Of a stretch of 64,000 bases of DNA, positions 21,283-32,172 are shown in pieces. Position 1 is the stretch's first letter; the number at the start of each line of letters is the position of its first letter. A model generated the notes under the pieces. That model worked only from the letters and a program-made list of their open reading frames with translations. It was not told the DNA's origin and made no database searches. A program made the position numbers and the translations under genes. Source of the DNA: Rhyacophila brunnea (taxonomy: Eukaryota > Arthropoda > Insecta > Trichoptera > Rhyacophilidae); the NCBI GenBank assembly GCA_022495005.1, contig JAGYXB010000797.1, positions 248,001 to 312,000 on the forward strand. Direction: 5' to 3'.

Positions 21283-21850
21283 ATGTGAAGGCAATGAAAG
21301 GGCGGATGATCTGGCAAAGGAAGCTGGCCATTCAGGGGTGCCATATCAGTGGATACCAGAAAACCTGGACTAGAATGAGGCTATAAAGAAAATGTGCCAA
21401 AGTATGTGGATAGATTTTCACAATAGGGCATCATCAGAAAAGGGGAAATGGAGTAAGTCTATTCTACCATCACCACGGTTGGTGCCCTGGTTTGTAGAGT
21501 CTCCTTTGACGATGAATGAGTTTAAGTTAATACTGAGGCTAAGAACAGGGCACACAATGGGCAAAAGATTTGATGACCTCATGGGAAGAAGCGAATCGCA
21601 GCTCTGCGATGAATGTCATGTTTTAGAGGACATTGTACATATAGCACTACGATTCCCTAAATATGAACTTCACAAGGGCACAGCTGCGAATTGCGGATAT
21701 CTATGAGAATGTCGACGAATTGAAAGGTGCCCTGGCGGTGGGTATGACGGAAGAGCTAGGCAAAATTGTAAAGTGGATCCTCTTCTAGAAGAGAAGAGGC
21801 GATATGACAGCGAGTCGCAGTCAAAGCCTCGGTAAAATCACAAAAAAAAA
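21283..21850 (+). mobile_element. 5'-truncated I-like LINE, ORF2 3' end, with 12-bp target duplication
   Basis: The 12-bp sequence aactactgtaac precedes the element (21271-21282) and recurs after the poly(A) run (to 21860). The fragment begins inside the RNase H region and ends with the same 3' UTR as the 2240-4180 copy (agaggcgatatgacagcgag, cctcggtaaaatcac). The sister copy is internally deleted while this one is 5'-truncated, so between them they represent both ends of one family. Confidence 0.92.
21293..21792 (+). pseudogene. LINE ORF2 C-terminus (RNase H end and zinc-knuckle region), broken
   Basis: The reading frame encodes ERADDLAKEAG, the end of an RNase H domain, then a stop (tag) after PENLD near 21371. 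It continues in frame as IKKMCQSMWIDFHNRASSEK to CDECHVLEDIVHIALRFPKY, a C-x2-C...H...C-type terminal motif in which the last Cys position reads Phe. A frameshift follows near 21680, and the true end (MTEELGKIVKWILF, then a stop) is in another frame. It cannot be functional. RNase H supports an I/R1/LOA-type rather than jockey-type family. Confidence 0.85.
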
Positions 21851-22307
21851 CTACTGTAACTTACTCCTGTACCGACTAATTACGCTGCAAATAAAACTCG
21901 CTCTTTCATTCATCGGAGCAACCACCAAAGAACGACTTCCTCATCCACAACATCATGAATCCCGTATTTACTGTAAACTAATGACATTAGGTCAACTTAT
22001 TACAGCATACGATCAAGCGAACTTTCTTGGCGGGTGGGTTTGATGTATTTAAACACTGTATCTAGCACGTGTAGATACTTTCATTCTTCAAGAAAAGTAT
22101 GTTGCAATTGAATATTTCAATTTTGAATAAATGAAATTAAATTTGGTATGTTTACTTTTGATCAATTATTCAGTTAGGCATTAATATCACGATGTGAACA
22201 ATACATGTCACCATACTTGGTGGCAACAGTTTAATTTACATATTATTACGTTTAGTTAAAACTGTTTACCCGGTCAGTTATTCGCAAAATAACCGCTAGC
22301 CGGATAG

Positions 22308-22362
<55 letters not shown>
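22308..22362. repeat. (CAT)n microsatellite, about 18 units
   Basis: An uninterrupted trinucleotide tract. On the minus strand it is (ATG)n and directly follows the end of an RTE-like coding remnant, so it probably grew from a LINE 3' tail. Confidence 0.95.
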
Positions 22363-22745
22363 TCTGAATCTCTCCTCTGCTGGATGAAGGCCTCTCCAAG
22401 CAAATTTTACTTCTCTCGATCCTGTGCGTTGTGTTTCCACGTACTTCCGCAGAACTTTATTATTTCATCGATCCAGTGGCCTCTAGGTACCACTGGATGA
22501 CTAGATTTGTCCAAAAATTGTCCTTTCTTCGAGCTATGTGTCCAGCTCATTTCCATTTGAGGCCTTAAGCGAACTCTATTACATCGCAAACCTTTGTCTG
22601 TTTCCTTATCTACGCAGTCCTCTTTTTGTCCTTTCGCGTTATGCCCAGCATGCACCTCTTTATACCACGTTCTTCTTCTCTAAGTTTCTGGATCTCCTTT
22701 TACTTAGGGTCTATGTTTCACACGCATATGTGATTACGGGAAGCA
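22363..22745 (-). pseudogene. RTE-type LINE ORF C-terminal fragment
   Basis: Translating the minus strand gives, in shifted frames, HAGHNAKGQKEDCVDKETDK, VPRGHWIDEI, then AQDREK and LLGEAFIQQRRDSE. The xAQDRxxWxxLGEAxxQQ pattern is typical of the extreme C-terminus of RTE-clade reverse transcriptases. It ends in an (ATG)n tail. Several frameshifts and stops make it non-functional. It belongs to a different RTE subfamily from the 14.7/23.7-kb pair, whose C-termini end GGHDPQP. Confidence 0.7.
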
Positions 22746-23675
22746 CACACTGGTTGAACTTTTGGCACAACAATACATATAAAAATCTTTAAATAAATAA
22801 TTTCTGACTTACAACAAAATTTATGTATTCGGAAATGCAGATTGCCAACCCCAATACAATTTTGAAAAACCCTAAAAACATGCATATAAATTCAGAAATA
22901 AAACGATTGGGAATTGGACATGTATCTTTCTCTTCCGTTTTTCGTGTGAGTGCTCTTAACTGGTTAGGTTAAGTACCTAAATCCTTTATTGTCAGATTGC
23001 TTTGAAGCATCTGATTATGTTTTTAAAAATCTATGTATGTAATTTAAGATTTCAAATAAACTTAATAAATTATTGTATAAAGTCTCAGCCCGCGTCTGGC
23101 AAGTATCCGAATGAATGACAACCATTCAACTTCTGGAGCGCACGCCCAAAGAAGAAGAAGAAAAAACAAATAAATCATAAAGAAAGTTGGAGTGATGCTG
23201 CTGCTAGGTATCTCGAGAATAGACAGAAGATACCGTTACACGAAATGATTCCAGTAAATCACGCAGTGGCCTCTGTATTAAATGAATCCATGGTAAAAAC
23301 GTCCTATGTCATGTAGCCACTGTGTTAAATATTTTTATTATTTTTGAAATATCTCATACAAACTACGGTTGACCAAAATAGTGTATTTTAGTGAACTATA
23401 GAAGTATATAAGAAAGTATTAACATATTGTTTCTGAATAAATATTCTTCCTTTTCTATGCCTCACGATATTACTATGGCAGTATCTGACAGGCCGCAAAT
23501 CAATCGACAGTGGTTAGTAATTTGAGTTTAAATTCGGACAAGATAACTCGTGAAATTTGTATGTGCGGCCTGTTGATGACAGCTTCACAGAGCGAGTTAA
23601 CTCGCTGATGGCATAAAATCATGGAAATTGTTATAAAACTCTAGTTTTACAGTTATCAAATAATATCGTCACGTC
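22746..23675. other. Unassigned DNA
   Basis: A possible RTE 3' scrap with a (GAA)n tail lies at about 23095-23165 (+); its coding match is too short to be sure. The inverted pair 'acaggccgcaaatca' (23490) and 'gcggcctgttgatg' (23565) is noted. No gene was recognised. Confidence 0.35.
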
Positions 23676-24090
23676 AAGCAATTGATGCCTTTGAGATGTG
23701 GTGTTGGCGACGAATACTTCGTATTTCTTGGACGGAGCACAGGGCAAACCAGTCAATCATCCAGAAACTGAAGATAAAGGAACGGCTCTCGACAATATGT
23801 CTGAGAAGAATTCTGCAGTTTTTTCGACATATTATCAGGCGCGGACCGGAAAACCTGGAGAGATTGGTAGTTTTGGGTGGCTTCCAGGGAAGGTGAAGCA
23901 GAGGAAGAGCGTCTGCGCGCTGGAGCGACCAAGCGAAAGAGCTGACTGGGGGGCACCATCCATTCTGCCCTGAGAGAAGCGGAAGATCGAGAAGGATGGA
24001 AAGTCTTGGTCGCTCAAAGGATGGCGAAATTCAAATGTGGTCACGATCCTCAGCCATGAGTGCACGACCAAGAAGGAGAAGAATTATATT
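23676..24090 (+). pseudogene. RTE-type LINE ORF C-terminal fragment
   Basis: This is a second copy of the 14.7-kb fragment. It encodes FEMWCWRRILRISWTEHRAN, then KLKIKERLSTICLRRILQFF and RGPENLERLVVLGGFQGR (open 23696-23896). Single-base shifts then move the continuation (RGRASA, WSDQAKELTGG, EAEDREGWKVLVAQRM, HDPQP) into other frames. The motif set is the usual RTE reverse-transcriptase tail. A GAA-rich tail follows the stop. Non-functional. Confidence 0.85.
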
Positions 24091-24775
24091 AAGTATTTGG
24101 TTTTAGAAACAACTGTAATAATTAAAGAGACTTATATTTTTTATTCATTCTTGGTAAAATTGTATATCTTTCAGTTACGTTTTTTTATTTTTTAATATAT
24201 ATATAAGTATATTATAAGTATAAGTATATTATAAAAATATATATAATTTTGACAGATTTTTCCGGCTAACAGCGGAATCTTCAGTGGAACGTGGTCTACC
24301 GTTTCTGGAGGAAAGAGTATTTATTTAATTTGAGCTGTAATAAATTTCCCGAGGCTGGAAAATTGTTTTCCCAAGCGGCCATATCTGGGACGATTAATAT
24401 AATCACAATACGGGAGGTTTTTTTCTTAGATGAGGGATTATTGTAATCAATATTATTTTGTATGTAGCCAATTTCATTGAATGCTATTCTTTTGCATATA
24501 CGTGACAAACTAATAAATTTATTATTCACAAGTATACTAATAATTCGTATTGAGGGGATGTGTTATGCTACCAGCGGTGTCTACTGACCAAATATACATT
24601 ATTTGAAGTACATAAATAAATCAGTACTCTATGTGAAAAAAAAACATATTTTATAAATTAAGTGGTAATTACAATTTAAAAAAATGTTGTAAGAGGTATT
24701 AAAAATTGATATTTTTCTTCATTCAAAGTTGTCATAAAGATTTTCGTATAATTCAACGTTTTAATGTAGTTCTTA
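24091..24775. other. Unassigned AT-rich DNA
   Basis: An AT-rich tract with imperfect (TA)n and 'ataagtatattataagtat' repeats lies at about 24190-24250. No gene was recognised. Confidence 0.4.
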
Positions 24776-25157
24776 TCGACTTTAGAAAGGAAAAAAGGTG
24801 TAACCCTCATTATTTTCAAAATAGGTATTATTGCATAATAACGTTCTACACGACTAAATATACATTGTGTCCAAAATATGTAAGCTGCAAATGCCGATTT
24901 ATTGTTTAAATTAAGCTAGAAATTAAAAAAAAAGAAAGAACGTGGGAAAAACGTCATAACCATCATTTCTTTAATTTTTTTTAATTAGCTCAATAATTAA
25001 TATCAGATTAGCGATATTAAAACCAAATTATTAATTTTCATGCACTTCAAGGTTATGTCTATTTTGTATTTTAACTTTGACCGAAAACCATGACAAAAAC
25101 GTTTTTGTGCCTCCTGTAAATTGTGTGGATTACGCCTATTTTCCTTTCCTCAGTCGA
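24776..25157. mobile_element. MITE with TCGACT termini, copy 1
   Basis: The left end tcgactttagaaaggaaaaa and the inverse of the right end (tcgactgaggaaaggaaaat) match, followed by ggtgtaaccc/ggcgtaatcc. The element is 382 bp. The interior landmark 'gcaaatgccgatttatt' is shared with the 45.6-kb copy. The 67-codon frame inside is incidental. Confidence 0.75.
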
Positions 25158-25520
25158 TTTTGAATTAAAAAAAAAATATTACCAAAAAAAATGTACAGCT
25201 GTAACTTTAAATCTTTTTTGTTTATATCAAATCAATCACAGTACCGAAGATATGATTATCCAGTGTTTGGATGACTAATGCAAAAACGGATTTATTTAAA
25301 TACTGCAGAGCCCTTAGGCTAAATAAAATTCATCGAAAAGTTTTGTTGATATTTCGTAGAATAATAAGTGTTATTCAATTATTTAATTAGATCACCTTGA
25401 AATCAATGAAAGTTAATAAATGTATATTGACATTTGTGAGTATATCTCTTGAAAATACATACCCCCATACAAACTCATATATATTACATTATACGTATCA
25501 TTTGTGTTAAATATTATTTA

Positions 25521-26095
25521 ATATGCCAGCATTATTAATTGGAGTCCAAACAGGACCGTCCACACAATAAAGTTGGATCGAGTCCACGATAGATTTCTTA
25601 GATTACGTTACTTAAGGACATACGGATTTTTTTCTTATGATAATGATAATAAAATGAATTTTCCGACTCGCGTTCTTCTGGGTATGCTATCAATGCAATT
25701 CTTATCCACCCGAAGAGTGATTGCTCTTTTAAAGTATTTCTTTTTACTTCTTAGTGGGTTCATTTACAATCCGTATATACTGGCAAATATTAATTTTCAT
25801 GTTCCCACCAATATTACTCGTGACTCTACGGTATTCATGATACCCCGTCGCAGGACGGATGTGATGTCTGATGATGCTGTGTATCGTGCGATTAATTTAT
25901 TTGATAGCACCATAAAGGTTGATTTATTTTTCATTAACTGTATCATGTTTGTGGATGTGTTAAATAGGTTAATTTTATAATTGTATTTATCATTTTACTT
26001 TAATATATCAGCACATACTTTCGTGTTATATGTAATTAAGTCATTTTTGTAATTTTTATTTATTATGTATTATGGCGCTAAATAAATAAATACAT
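25521..26095 (+). mobile_element. CR1/jockey-type LINE, 5'-truncated, with 3' UTR
   Basis: The coding part (to 25980) begins inside the RT C-terminal region: IINWSPNRTVHTIKLDRVHD, then RFLRLRYLRTYGF, LSTRRVIALLKYFFLLLSGF and NINFHVP, ending DVLNRLIL and a stop. The pattern of a WSP motif, DRVHDRFLR, the hydrophobic pair and a xxFxVP motif is typical of the C-terminus of CR1/jockey-like reverse transcriptases. The 3' UTR contains tttttatttattatgtatta and ends in (AAATA)n near 26085. The frame is open for about 150 codons. It is homologous to the minus-strand fragment at 53.8-54.2 kb. Confidence 0.8.
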
Positions 26096-26506
26096 CATAT
26101 ATTAGTAAAGCCATAGTTTTTTTTTGAGTGGAATTTATATGTATCATTTTCAGGTTAATTGCTAATAATGTATAATAAGAACGCAATCTTAGGTGTATAA
26201 AATGAAATTAAACCGAAGATATTACTCACATAATTTAGGTATAGCTGCCACCAGAAGTAATTTGTTAGTTGTGACCACCCCGTGTCCGGTAAATTGTACG
26301 TATACATTATGGTCGTGAACATATTTTATTCAAATAACAAATGGCAGAAAAGCATTGAGCCCGGATGGCACGTTCTTTGTCCAGCGGTTCAGAAAACGGT
26401 AATTTGTACGCATTTTATTTGAGTTGCGACTTATTAATTTTGTATTAATGTTTATTCAAGAATTAAAAAAAAACAAGTTTGTTTTTGTTGAAAACGTCAA
26501 TAAAAC

Positions 26507-26901
26507 GGTTACATGTAAATTTTACGTAAAACATATCACCGTGTCACAATTTTATTCACCGTGAGATTTCTTTCTGAAAGAGATGACCGTTTCATAGCTG
26601 ATTTCGGTAAAATTCATGATAATTCAATAATGGACACCTACCTTAACCTAACCTAACCTAGCATAACGTAACCTAACAAATAATCCAGTATATCGGCTAT
26701 TTTCAAAATTTGTTTGCTGCTAGCTTCCTGTAAAGTGTAAATAGATAAGAATCGTGTTTTATTTAGAAATGAATTTTATGTCAGTACTATACGACCCAAA
26801 GAGGTTGGATGGTCTTTAATATACGGCCATATATTTCCGATACAACATTTCACGGTGAAGTGTGATACGGCAAACTGCATACGTACAAGTTTCTGGACAC
26901 G
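26507..26901 (+). mobile_element. M9 element, copy 2, with telomere-like centre
   Basis: The element starts ggttacatgtaaattttacg and ends agtttctggacacg. The flanking 9-mers caataaaac (26498-26506) and caataaaat (26902-26910) differ only at the last base. The centre contains ttaacctaacctaacctag (about 26643-26661). The flank 'aataatccagtatatcggct' is shared with the 34.9-kb copy and the 51.06-kb hairpin. No ORF is present. Confidence 0.85.
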
Positions 26902-27148
26902 CAATAAAATACGCAAAAAATTTTAAATAGTTATAAAATCTTGTGTATATTAATCCAATTTTACTGCCGAAAGGAAATGGATTTGATTACCAATTATTAA
27001 CTAAGAAATCGTAAAAAATATTGATATGGAAATATTATTAATTTACAGATCATTATAATGCCTTCAGGTGTATTCTATTAAAACAAAGTTTACATAAATA
27101 AGGTTTGTAAATAATAATAATATTATTATTAGTTAATCAGTATCTTAC

Positions 27149-27369
27149 CTGGCATAATGGAGACGGTTTTGAGCGCCCTGAGTACCCTGAAGGTTCTCAA
27201 ACCGGCCAAGTTCCCCATCTCCATGCCGATGGTCGCATACCCTGACGTTATGACCACAAAATCCAGCCAATTCCAAGGATTCCGAAGATAGGTGTACTTG
27301 TTTAATATGAAACCCTTCGCTATAGACTTGATGATCATCTCGGCGGTGTAGATGGCAAGGAAAACAAAT
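27149..27369 (-). CDS. Exon of voltage-gated cation channel NaCP60E/DSC1-like, domain I S2-S4
   Basis: The exon is bounded on the minus strand by a canonical acceptor (pyrimidine-rich tract ending TGTCCCCAG) and donor (CCAG|GTAAGATA). It is 221 nt: one base, 73 codons without a stop, then one base. The peptide starts [20 protein letters not shown] (S2, with the conserved acidic residue). Then [20 protein letters not shown] covers the S2-S3 loop and S3 with its Asp. Then [19 protein letters not shown] forms S4, with R/R/R/K at every third position. S4 senses membrane potential in the neuronal plasma membrane. From memory of the families, the wording fits insect NaCP60E (DSC1, a calcium-permeable sodium-channel relative) better than para. 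The gene runs on the minus strand; no adjacent exon was recognised, so introns exceed several kb. Confidence 0.85.
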
Positions 27370-27779
27370 CTGGGGACAAAACAGAAAATGGAAATATATT
27401 AGTAAACATATGATGAACAATTGCGATCAAAAATGGACTTTTTAATTAGACATTAATATTATTTATCCATCGAAAATTCTTAAAATTCTTGGCTTTATCA
27501 TACGCCTCTTACATAGGTCCCAAATACGCAGTTTTTAATTAATTTTAATTTATGTTTAATTTGTGTGAAATTCTTGGTTAGGTTACATATACGAATATGT
27601 TTGCAATAAAATAAAATAGACATGATTTGGAGGGATCAGCTTGTCAAAAAAATGCGTGTTGTTTCACCTCTCACCCCTTGTCAAGATATTCTGACTAGTA
27701 TCTATCGTCCGTTAAAAAATAACCATTAGAGTAATGCCTCTACAAGCGAATTTGAAAACTGTGGATAATGAGATTTATT

Positions 27780-28268
27780 TTTACCACGTTATTATTAGCT
27801 TGTATTCTTGTTTGTCCAGTACAAATTTTTTCTTGTTTGTCCAATACAAATCTTGCAATCGATTTTTAACTAACTTCCCGACTAGATAGACATTTGAAAC
27901 TTTTAGAATATATCAGAACACGATGATAATGCATTATTTTAATACTTTTATTGAATTGAACAGAATTGAATTTATTTTCAGTTAATTCTGTTTTGTATGA
28001 AAAGTTATTTCCGAAAAAAATTGTAAAAAGTAAAACACTATTATTGGTTGCTAAGGGGGTCCTAGCAACTAAATTATTAATACATATACGTGCGTTACTA
28101 TGGAAATCAATATGAAATGGAAAAATGACATTTCAGTATTCTATATTATAAATTCAGTATTTCTATCAAGTGCAAAAAAAAGTATTTATTAATACATAGA
28201 ATTGTCAAGTTTATATGATTCAACAGAAAATTTAAAAACGTGGTATAAAAAGTTGTTTTTATCTTGTA
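27780..28268 (-). repeat. RepA repeat, copy 5 (inverted)
   Basis: Read on the minus strand it begins acaagataaaaacaac, has taccacgtttttaaat, and ends near ctaataataacgtggtaa. All RepA landmarks appear in order, including gtaacgcacgtatatg and agcaaccaataatag. It lies in the presumed intron about 400 bp upstream of the channel exon. Confidence 0.8.
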
Positions 28269-31200
28269 TTTAAGCATTACCCTTACCGCCCAAAAAGGCC
28301 ATTTCACTCATACCAATTCGAGTTTTGATATTGTGAACATCAAAATTCGATACAATCAATATTTTACTAAAATCGATATTTTTTAATTTAAAAAATACGT
28401 AAACTACATTTTGCCGTTACACTAATTAATTAACACTATTCATAAAATAAAAATCGGGTTTTCAAACAATGAAAATTTTATATATCCCTATAACAATATA
28501 TTTTGTATGTTTAATAACTTATGTAAAAACGTCAAAACGATGAAATTTTCATATATCGGTGTGATCTTCTAGTTAACTTATAAAACAACATTTATTATTC
28601 ATATTTAAAAAATCGGACTTCTAAAAACGCATATTTTATAATTATTATTTAAAATATAAGATATCAGTACAATATAATATTAAATTCAAGTTTGTTTTAC
28701 CCTTACGGATTTAGAGTAATAGTAGATACTTAGCTGTCATGTATTTAAAAGTTAATACTTACTGATAATATTTAGTCTTTGCCTCTACACCGATGTATGA
28801 AGTACTACATATTTTCATAAGCATATTTCAGTTGCGTATCATCGTATTTTATTGCATAAAAAATAACAATATTCGCCGTTTTTATGTGTTATAAATTTCA
28901 ATATATCGAGAAAGGGGTCATAAAATATGAATTGTGTATATCATTTATTGTTATGGGCCTTTTTACTTGTCATAAAATAGACTCACTCTATATATATATT
29001 TAAATGACAATCGACTACCTTGTTTTATTCATTTCGTAGACAATAAACTATAAGTACCGGAAACGAGGTCAAAATTGTTACATCATAATATAATATAATA
29101 ATATATGTACGTAACTATTTTTACGATAAAATTATTAATATATTCTATCCAATCAACAAATTATATTGTAATAAACAATCGTATAGGTGGTAACGAAAGT
29201 TAAAGATAAGATTATATATCTATGCATTTTAGTGGATGTTTTGATGTATTCGGTGTCACTGTGTATTTACCTTTAATTGGTGAGTGCACATAGTACCTGA
29301 AGATGCCAAAAGGTGAAACCAAGGTTGCAAAAACCGATTCAAATGGAATAGTACAAAACTTAAATCTATCATAATTTAAATTGTAATTCCATAAAGTACC
29401 TTCGGCCGATAGTAATAATAGTATGCTTTTTAAATCCGCCATAAATAATGCAAATTAAATTTTGTCTACCTCCACTCTTCGCCACTGGTACCTATAATAA
29501 TATGTTTCATTTTAATTATTGAAAATAAATATGACGGTGTCTGAATTTTTGAATCTTGTTTGATCCCTGTTGGATTAATAATTTCAATAAACCGTACAGC
29601 AGTCTATGAGGGGGTGACTTTTTTTTTTGATAATGTCAACAAATGTGGAATAAAAATCCGACACGTGATGTAGATACTAAATCATTCAAAATGCCACAAC
29701 GCACCATTACAATTTACACAAACAACACCTTTTGGGAGAGCGAGTCAAAGCTCAAAACAAAAAACAAAAAAAAGATTTATTTTATTTCGCATACAACATG
29801 TTATATGCCTAAAGGCCGCTTTTTACGGTTAAAAATGCGCGAAACACGTCTTTTTAGAGTGTATCGAGAAATTTATTACTGAAATGAAAGGGTTGTCAAT
29901 TGCATTAAATTAAATTTGTATTTATTTATCTGTCTGTAACGTATAAGCTCTTTCTCTCTGAGGCACGTTTGCGTATTTGTTGCGCGATCGCATAATTATA
30001 ACACCCATGTTGCATCTCTCTCATGCGTACCGTACTTTATCGCTTAGTTATGTATATGCATTTCGATCACACGAATTGATATTAAAATTGACGCATTCTC
30101 TAGCTATACATATTGTTACTCTATACACGTTGTCAATGATATAAATATAGTAGTGTCATATTTAAGGTAAATAGTATTATTGAGCGCATCGAAAAGTGGT
30201 TTTGCCACTTGCAGGTCTATTCTTGATGTTATCATTTTAGCACGTTTCCAATATTTTCATTTATCCAAATTAGCAAGGAAGGTATTCTTTACACATACGG
30301 TTAACAGCGGCTATCTCTAATTCGTAATACGGCAAAAAGTTAGGTTGGTGGACATGTCGGTCAAATTCGGATATGTTCGTGCAGCCGAAACCAAGCGGAT
30401 AAAGCCGAACCTGCGCCATCTAGTCGGTAATGGCCGAACACAAGAATTTTGTATTGACATGCCACACATATCAATATAACATATTTTTTTTGTCATGTCA
30501 TTGCGATTGCAGCAAAACAGTCGGATCTTGCGTCTCAATTTTCAATAAATGTAAAATTGACATACTCTGTCTCATTCTCAAAGTAAGCACGGCGAAGAGA
30601 AGTGCTGTTAAAAGATATCACCTTTTTGATAGTTCAGACGGTTAACGTTGTAACATAATTAGCCGCTAGAATACGTAAAGTGATAAATGTGAAATATTTA
30701 TCACAATTAGCTCTTTTTTGATGTCAAGTGATATGTTAAAATAGGCATGTAATTTAACTAATAATGCACCCACTGTGGCCTAGTCGATATGATGGAGATG
30801 ATGATGGGAAGACACGATTGGCAGAATAGCAGACCGTACGGTCGTAGATCGACTGACTGACAAGAATTCTAGAGTACTTAGTGTAGATAGCTTGAGGACA
30901 CTGGTCCAAGATAAAGAGATATGAAGGAAATCCATGAGAATAATTTACCTTAAATTACGCGCCTTTTTCCATACTAAAGTGTATTTTATGCGAATCAAAT
31001 GACACATCTATGTAACGCATACCTATTTATGTATTGTTGATATTTCATTTACTATGTTGGATTTATACTAACATTTGAACGTGAGTATCATTAAACTGAT
31101 CAAAAAAGAACGTATATATCAAGCTTAATTCGCATCAAAAAGGTTCCATTGAATGTCAAAAAATACGGAGTAAAAATCACCTTTTCCAGCGGATAAAATG

Positions 31201-31809
31201 CGAAAAATATCAAGTCACGATAATAATAATAACAAAAAATGGCGTCGCTAAAATTTATCTGAATTCAATTTCGGTTTATCAATCGGCACGAGAGGTTTGA
31301 TGAGAAAATTTGTAAGCTCTACACTCTCATATTGTATGCAAACGAGTCGGGGCACATGTAAATGTGTTATGTGGGTGTCAATTTTGTGACAGAACGTGTG
31401 TTTGTGTGAATAATGTGTTTGCTGTAGTATGGTTTTCCGCCTGCTCGCTCAATAAACTAAACACACGATCTACAAGACATTTCGTGCGATACCAACTCTT
31501 CGACGTCTAGTTTACCTAATGCCATAAGATATACATACTATCAAACCGTTACATACCTAATTATGTTATATAGAGCGTGGGGTGTGGGAACTTCCTTTTT
31601 TGAAAATGAAATAAAAAAATTGCACGCGTTCCAAATTTTTTAATTCTTATTTTTCGCCTGTCACACAACATAGGAAATTTGATTTTACATCGTCCTAGAC
31701 CCAAAAATATTCACTGTTCTTTCGATATCGTTACATGGATATGATTATATTATTATTATATTGCATATCATTATGATTATATTGCAAGAGTGTGTAACTG
31801 TTTGTTTCC
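28269..31809. other. 3.5-kb AT-rich stretch without recognised gene
   Basis: Mostly unique-looking AT-rich DNA. A RepB right-end scrap (tctacctccactcttcgcca) sits at 29466-29485. At about 31420-31500 a possible LTR R/U5 scrap has 'gctcgctcaataaactaaac'. Short frames at 29212-29882 and 30317-30645 are incidental. It is probably intronic or flanking DNA of the channel gene. Confidence 0.45.
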
Positions 31810-31813
31810 TTAA

Positions 31814-31939
31814 CGGCCCACATGCTCAGCATAGATCAAAATGGAGCTTTTATGGTATTTTCAGAGCATAACCCTGGACATTCCTTAAACGTTGTGGATA
31901 ATTTATTTATATAATTTTGAACGCTGAGCATGTGGGCCC
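31814..31939. mobile_element. TTAA-1 MITE, 126-bp deletion derivative
   Basis: TTAA at 31810-31813 and 31940-31943 flanks an element with cggcccacatgctcagc on the left and gctgagcatgtgggccc on the right. It keeps the left ~105 bp of TTAA-1 and only about 20 bp of the right terminus. This shows that very short right ends can remain. Confidence 0.9.
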
Positions 31940-32172
31940 TTAATAAAAAGCGGAAGTCAACATATGGAGTTTTAGTCCGATCGCGAGTGAGTATTTTAAC
32001 TAGATTAGATTAACTATGTTAAAACTGCTCTCCTGCAAAATATTGAATATGTGACTTTCAGCTCTAAAGTATAGATATATTCACAGCTAGTGTGCCGATT
32101 GGCAGCGATTGGAAAATGTGCCACAATTGTTGCATTAAAATAATATCTTGTTAGCCGATGGTCAATATCAAT

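Larger units (their letters stand above)
21180..22075 (+). mobile_element. Diverged LTR remnant split by a LINE insertion
   Basis: Sequence on both sides of the 21283-21850 LINE joins into one LTR-like unit: tagtatctaagtctctatat on the left, then on the right ttactcctgtaccgactaat, an aataaa signal (near 21892) and 'tcattcatcggagcaacc'. The same order (ttactcttgtacgaattaat, aataaactctcg, cattcatctgagcaaca) occurs in the LTR at 59.4-59.7 kb. The 79-codon frame in the right part is incidental. Exact LTR ends are not resolved. Confidence 0.6.

Noticed and set aside
22310..22362. CRISPR-like direct repeat array
   Set aside because: Uninterrupted trinucleotides without spacers in eukaryotic DNA; a simple microsatellite.
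22252..22440. 62-codon frame with a long methionine run
   Set aside because: It is the (ATG)n microsatellite read as protein.
27149..27369. Assignment to para (the classical sodium channel)
   Set aside because: As remembered, para domain I reads ALAYVTMGIDLGNLAALRTF at this point, whereas this exon has [19 protein letters not shown] and SIMP after S4, which fits NaCP60E/DSC1. Not verified by search.
27145..27420. 91-codon minus-strand frame overlapping the channel exon
   Set aside because: It is in another phase from the S2-S4 frame and runs through the intron; only the 73-codon frame has channel motifs and fits both splice sites.
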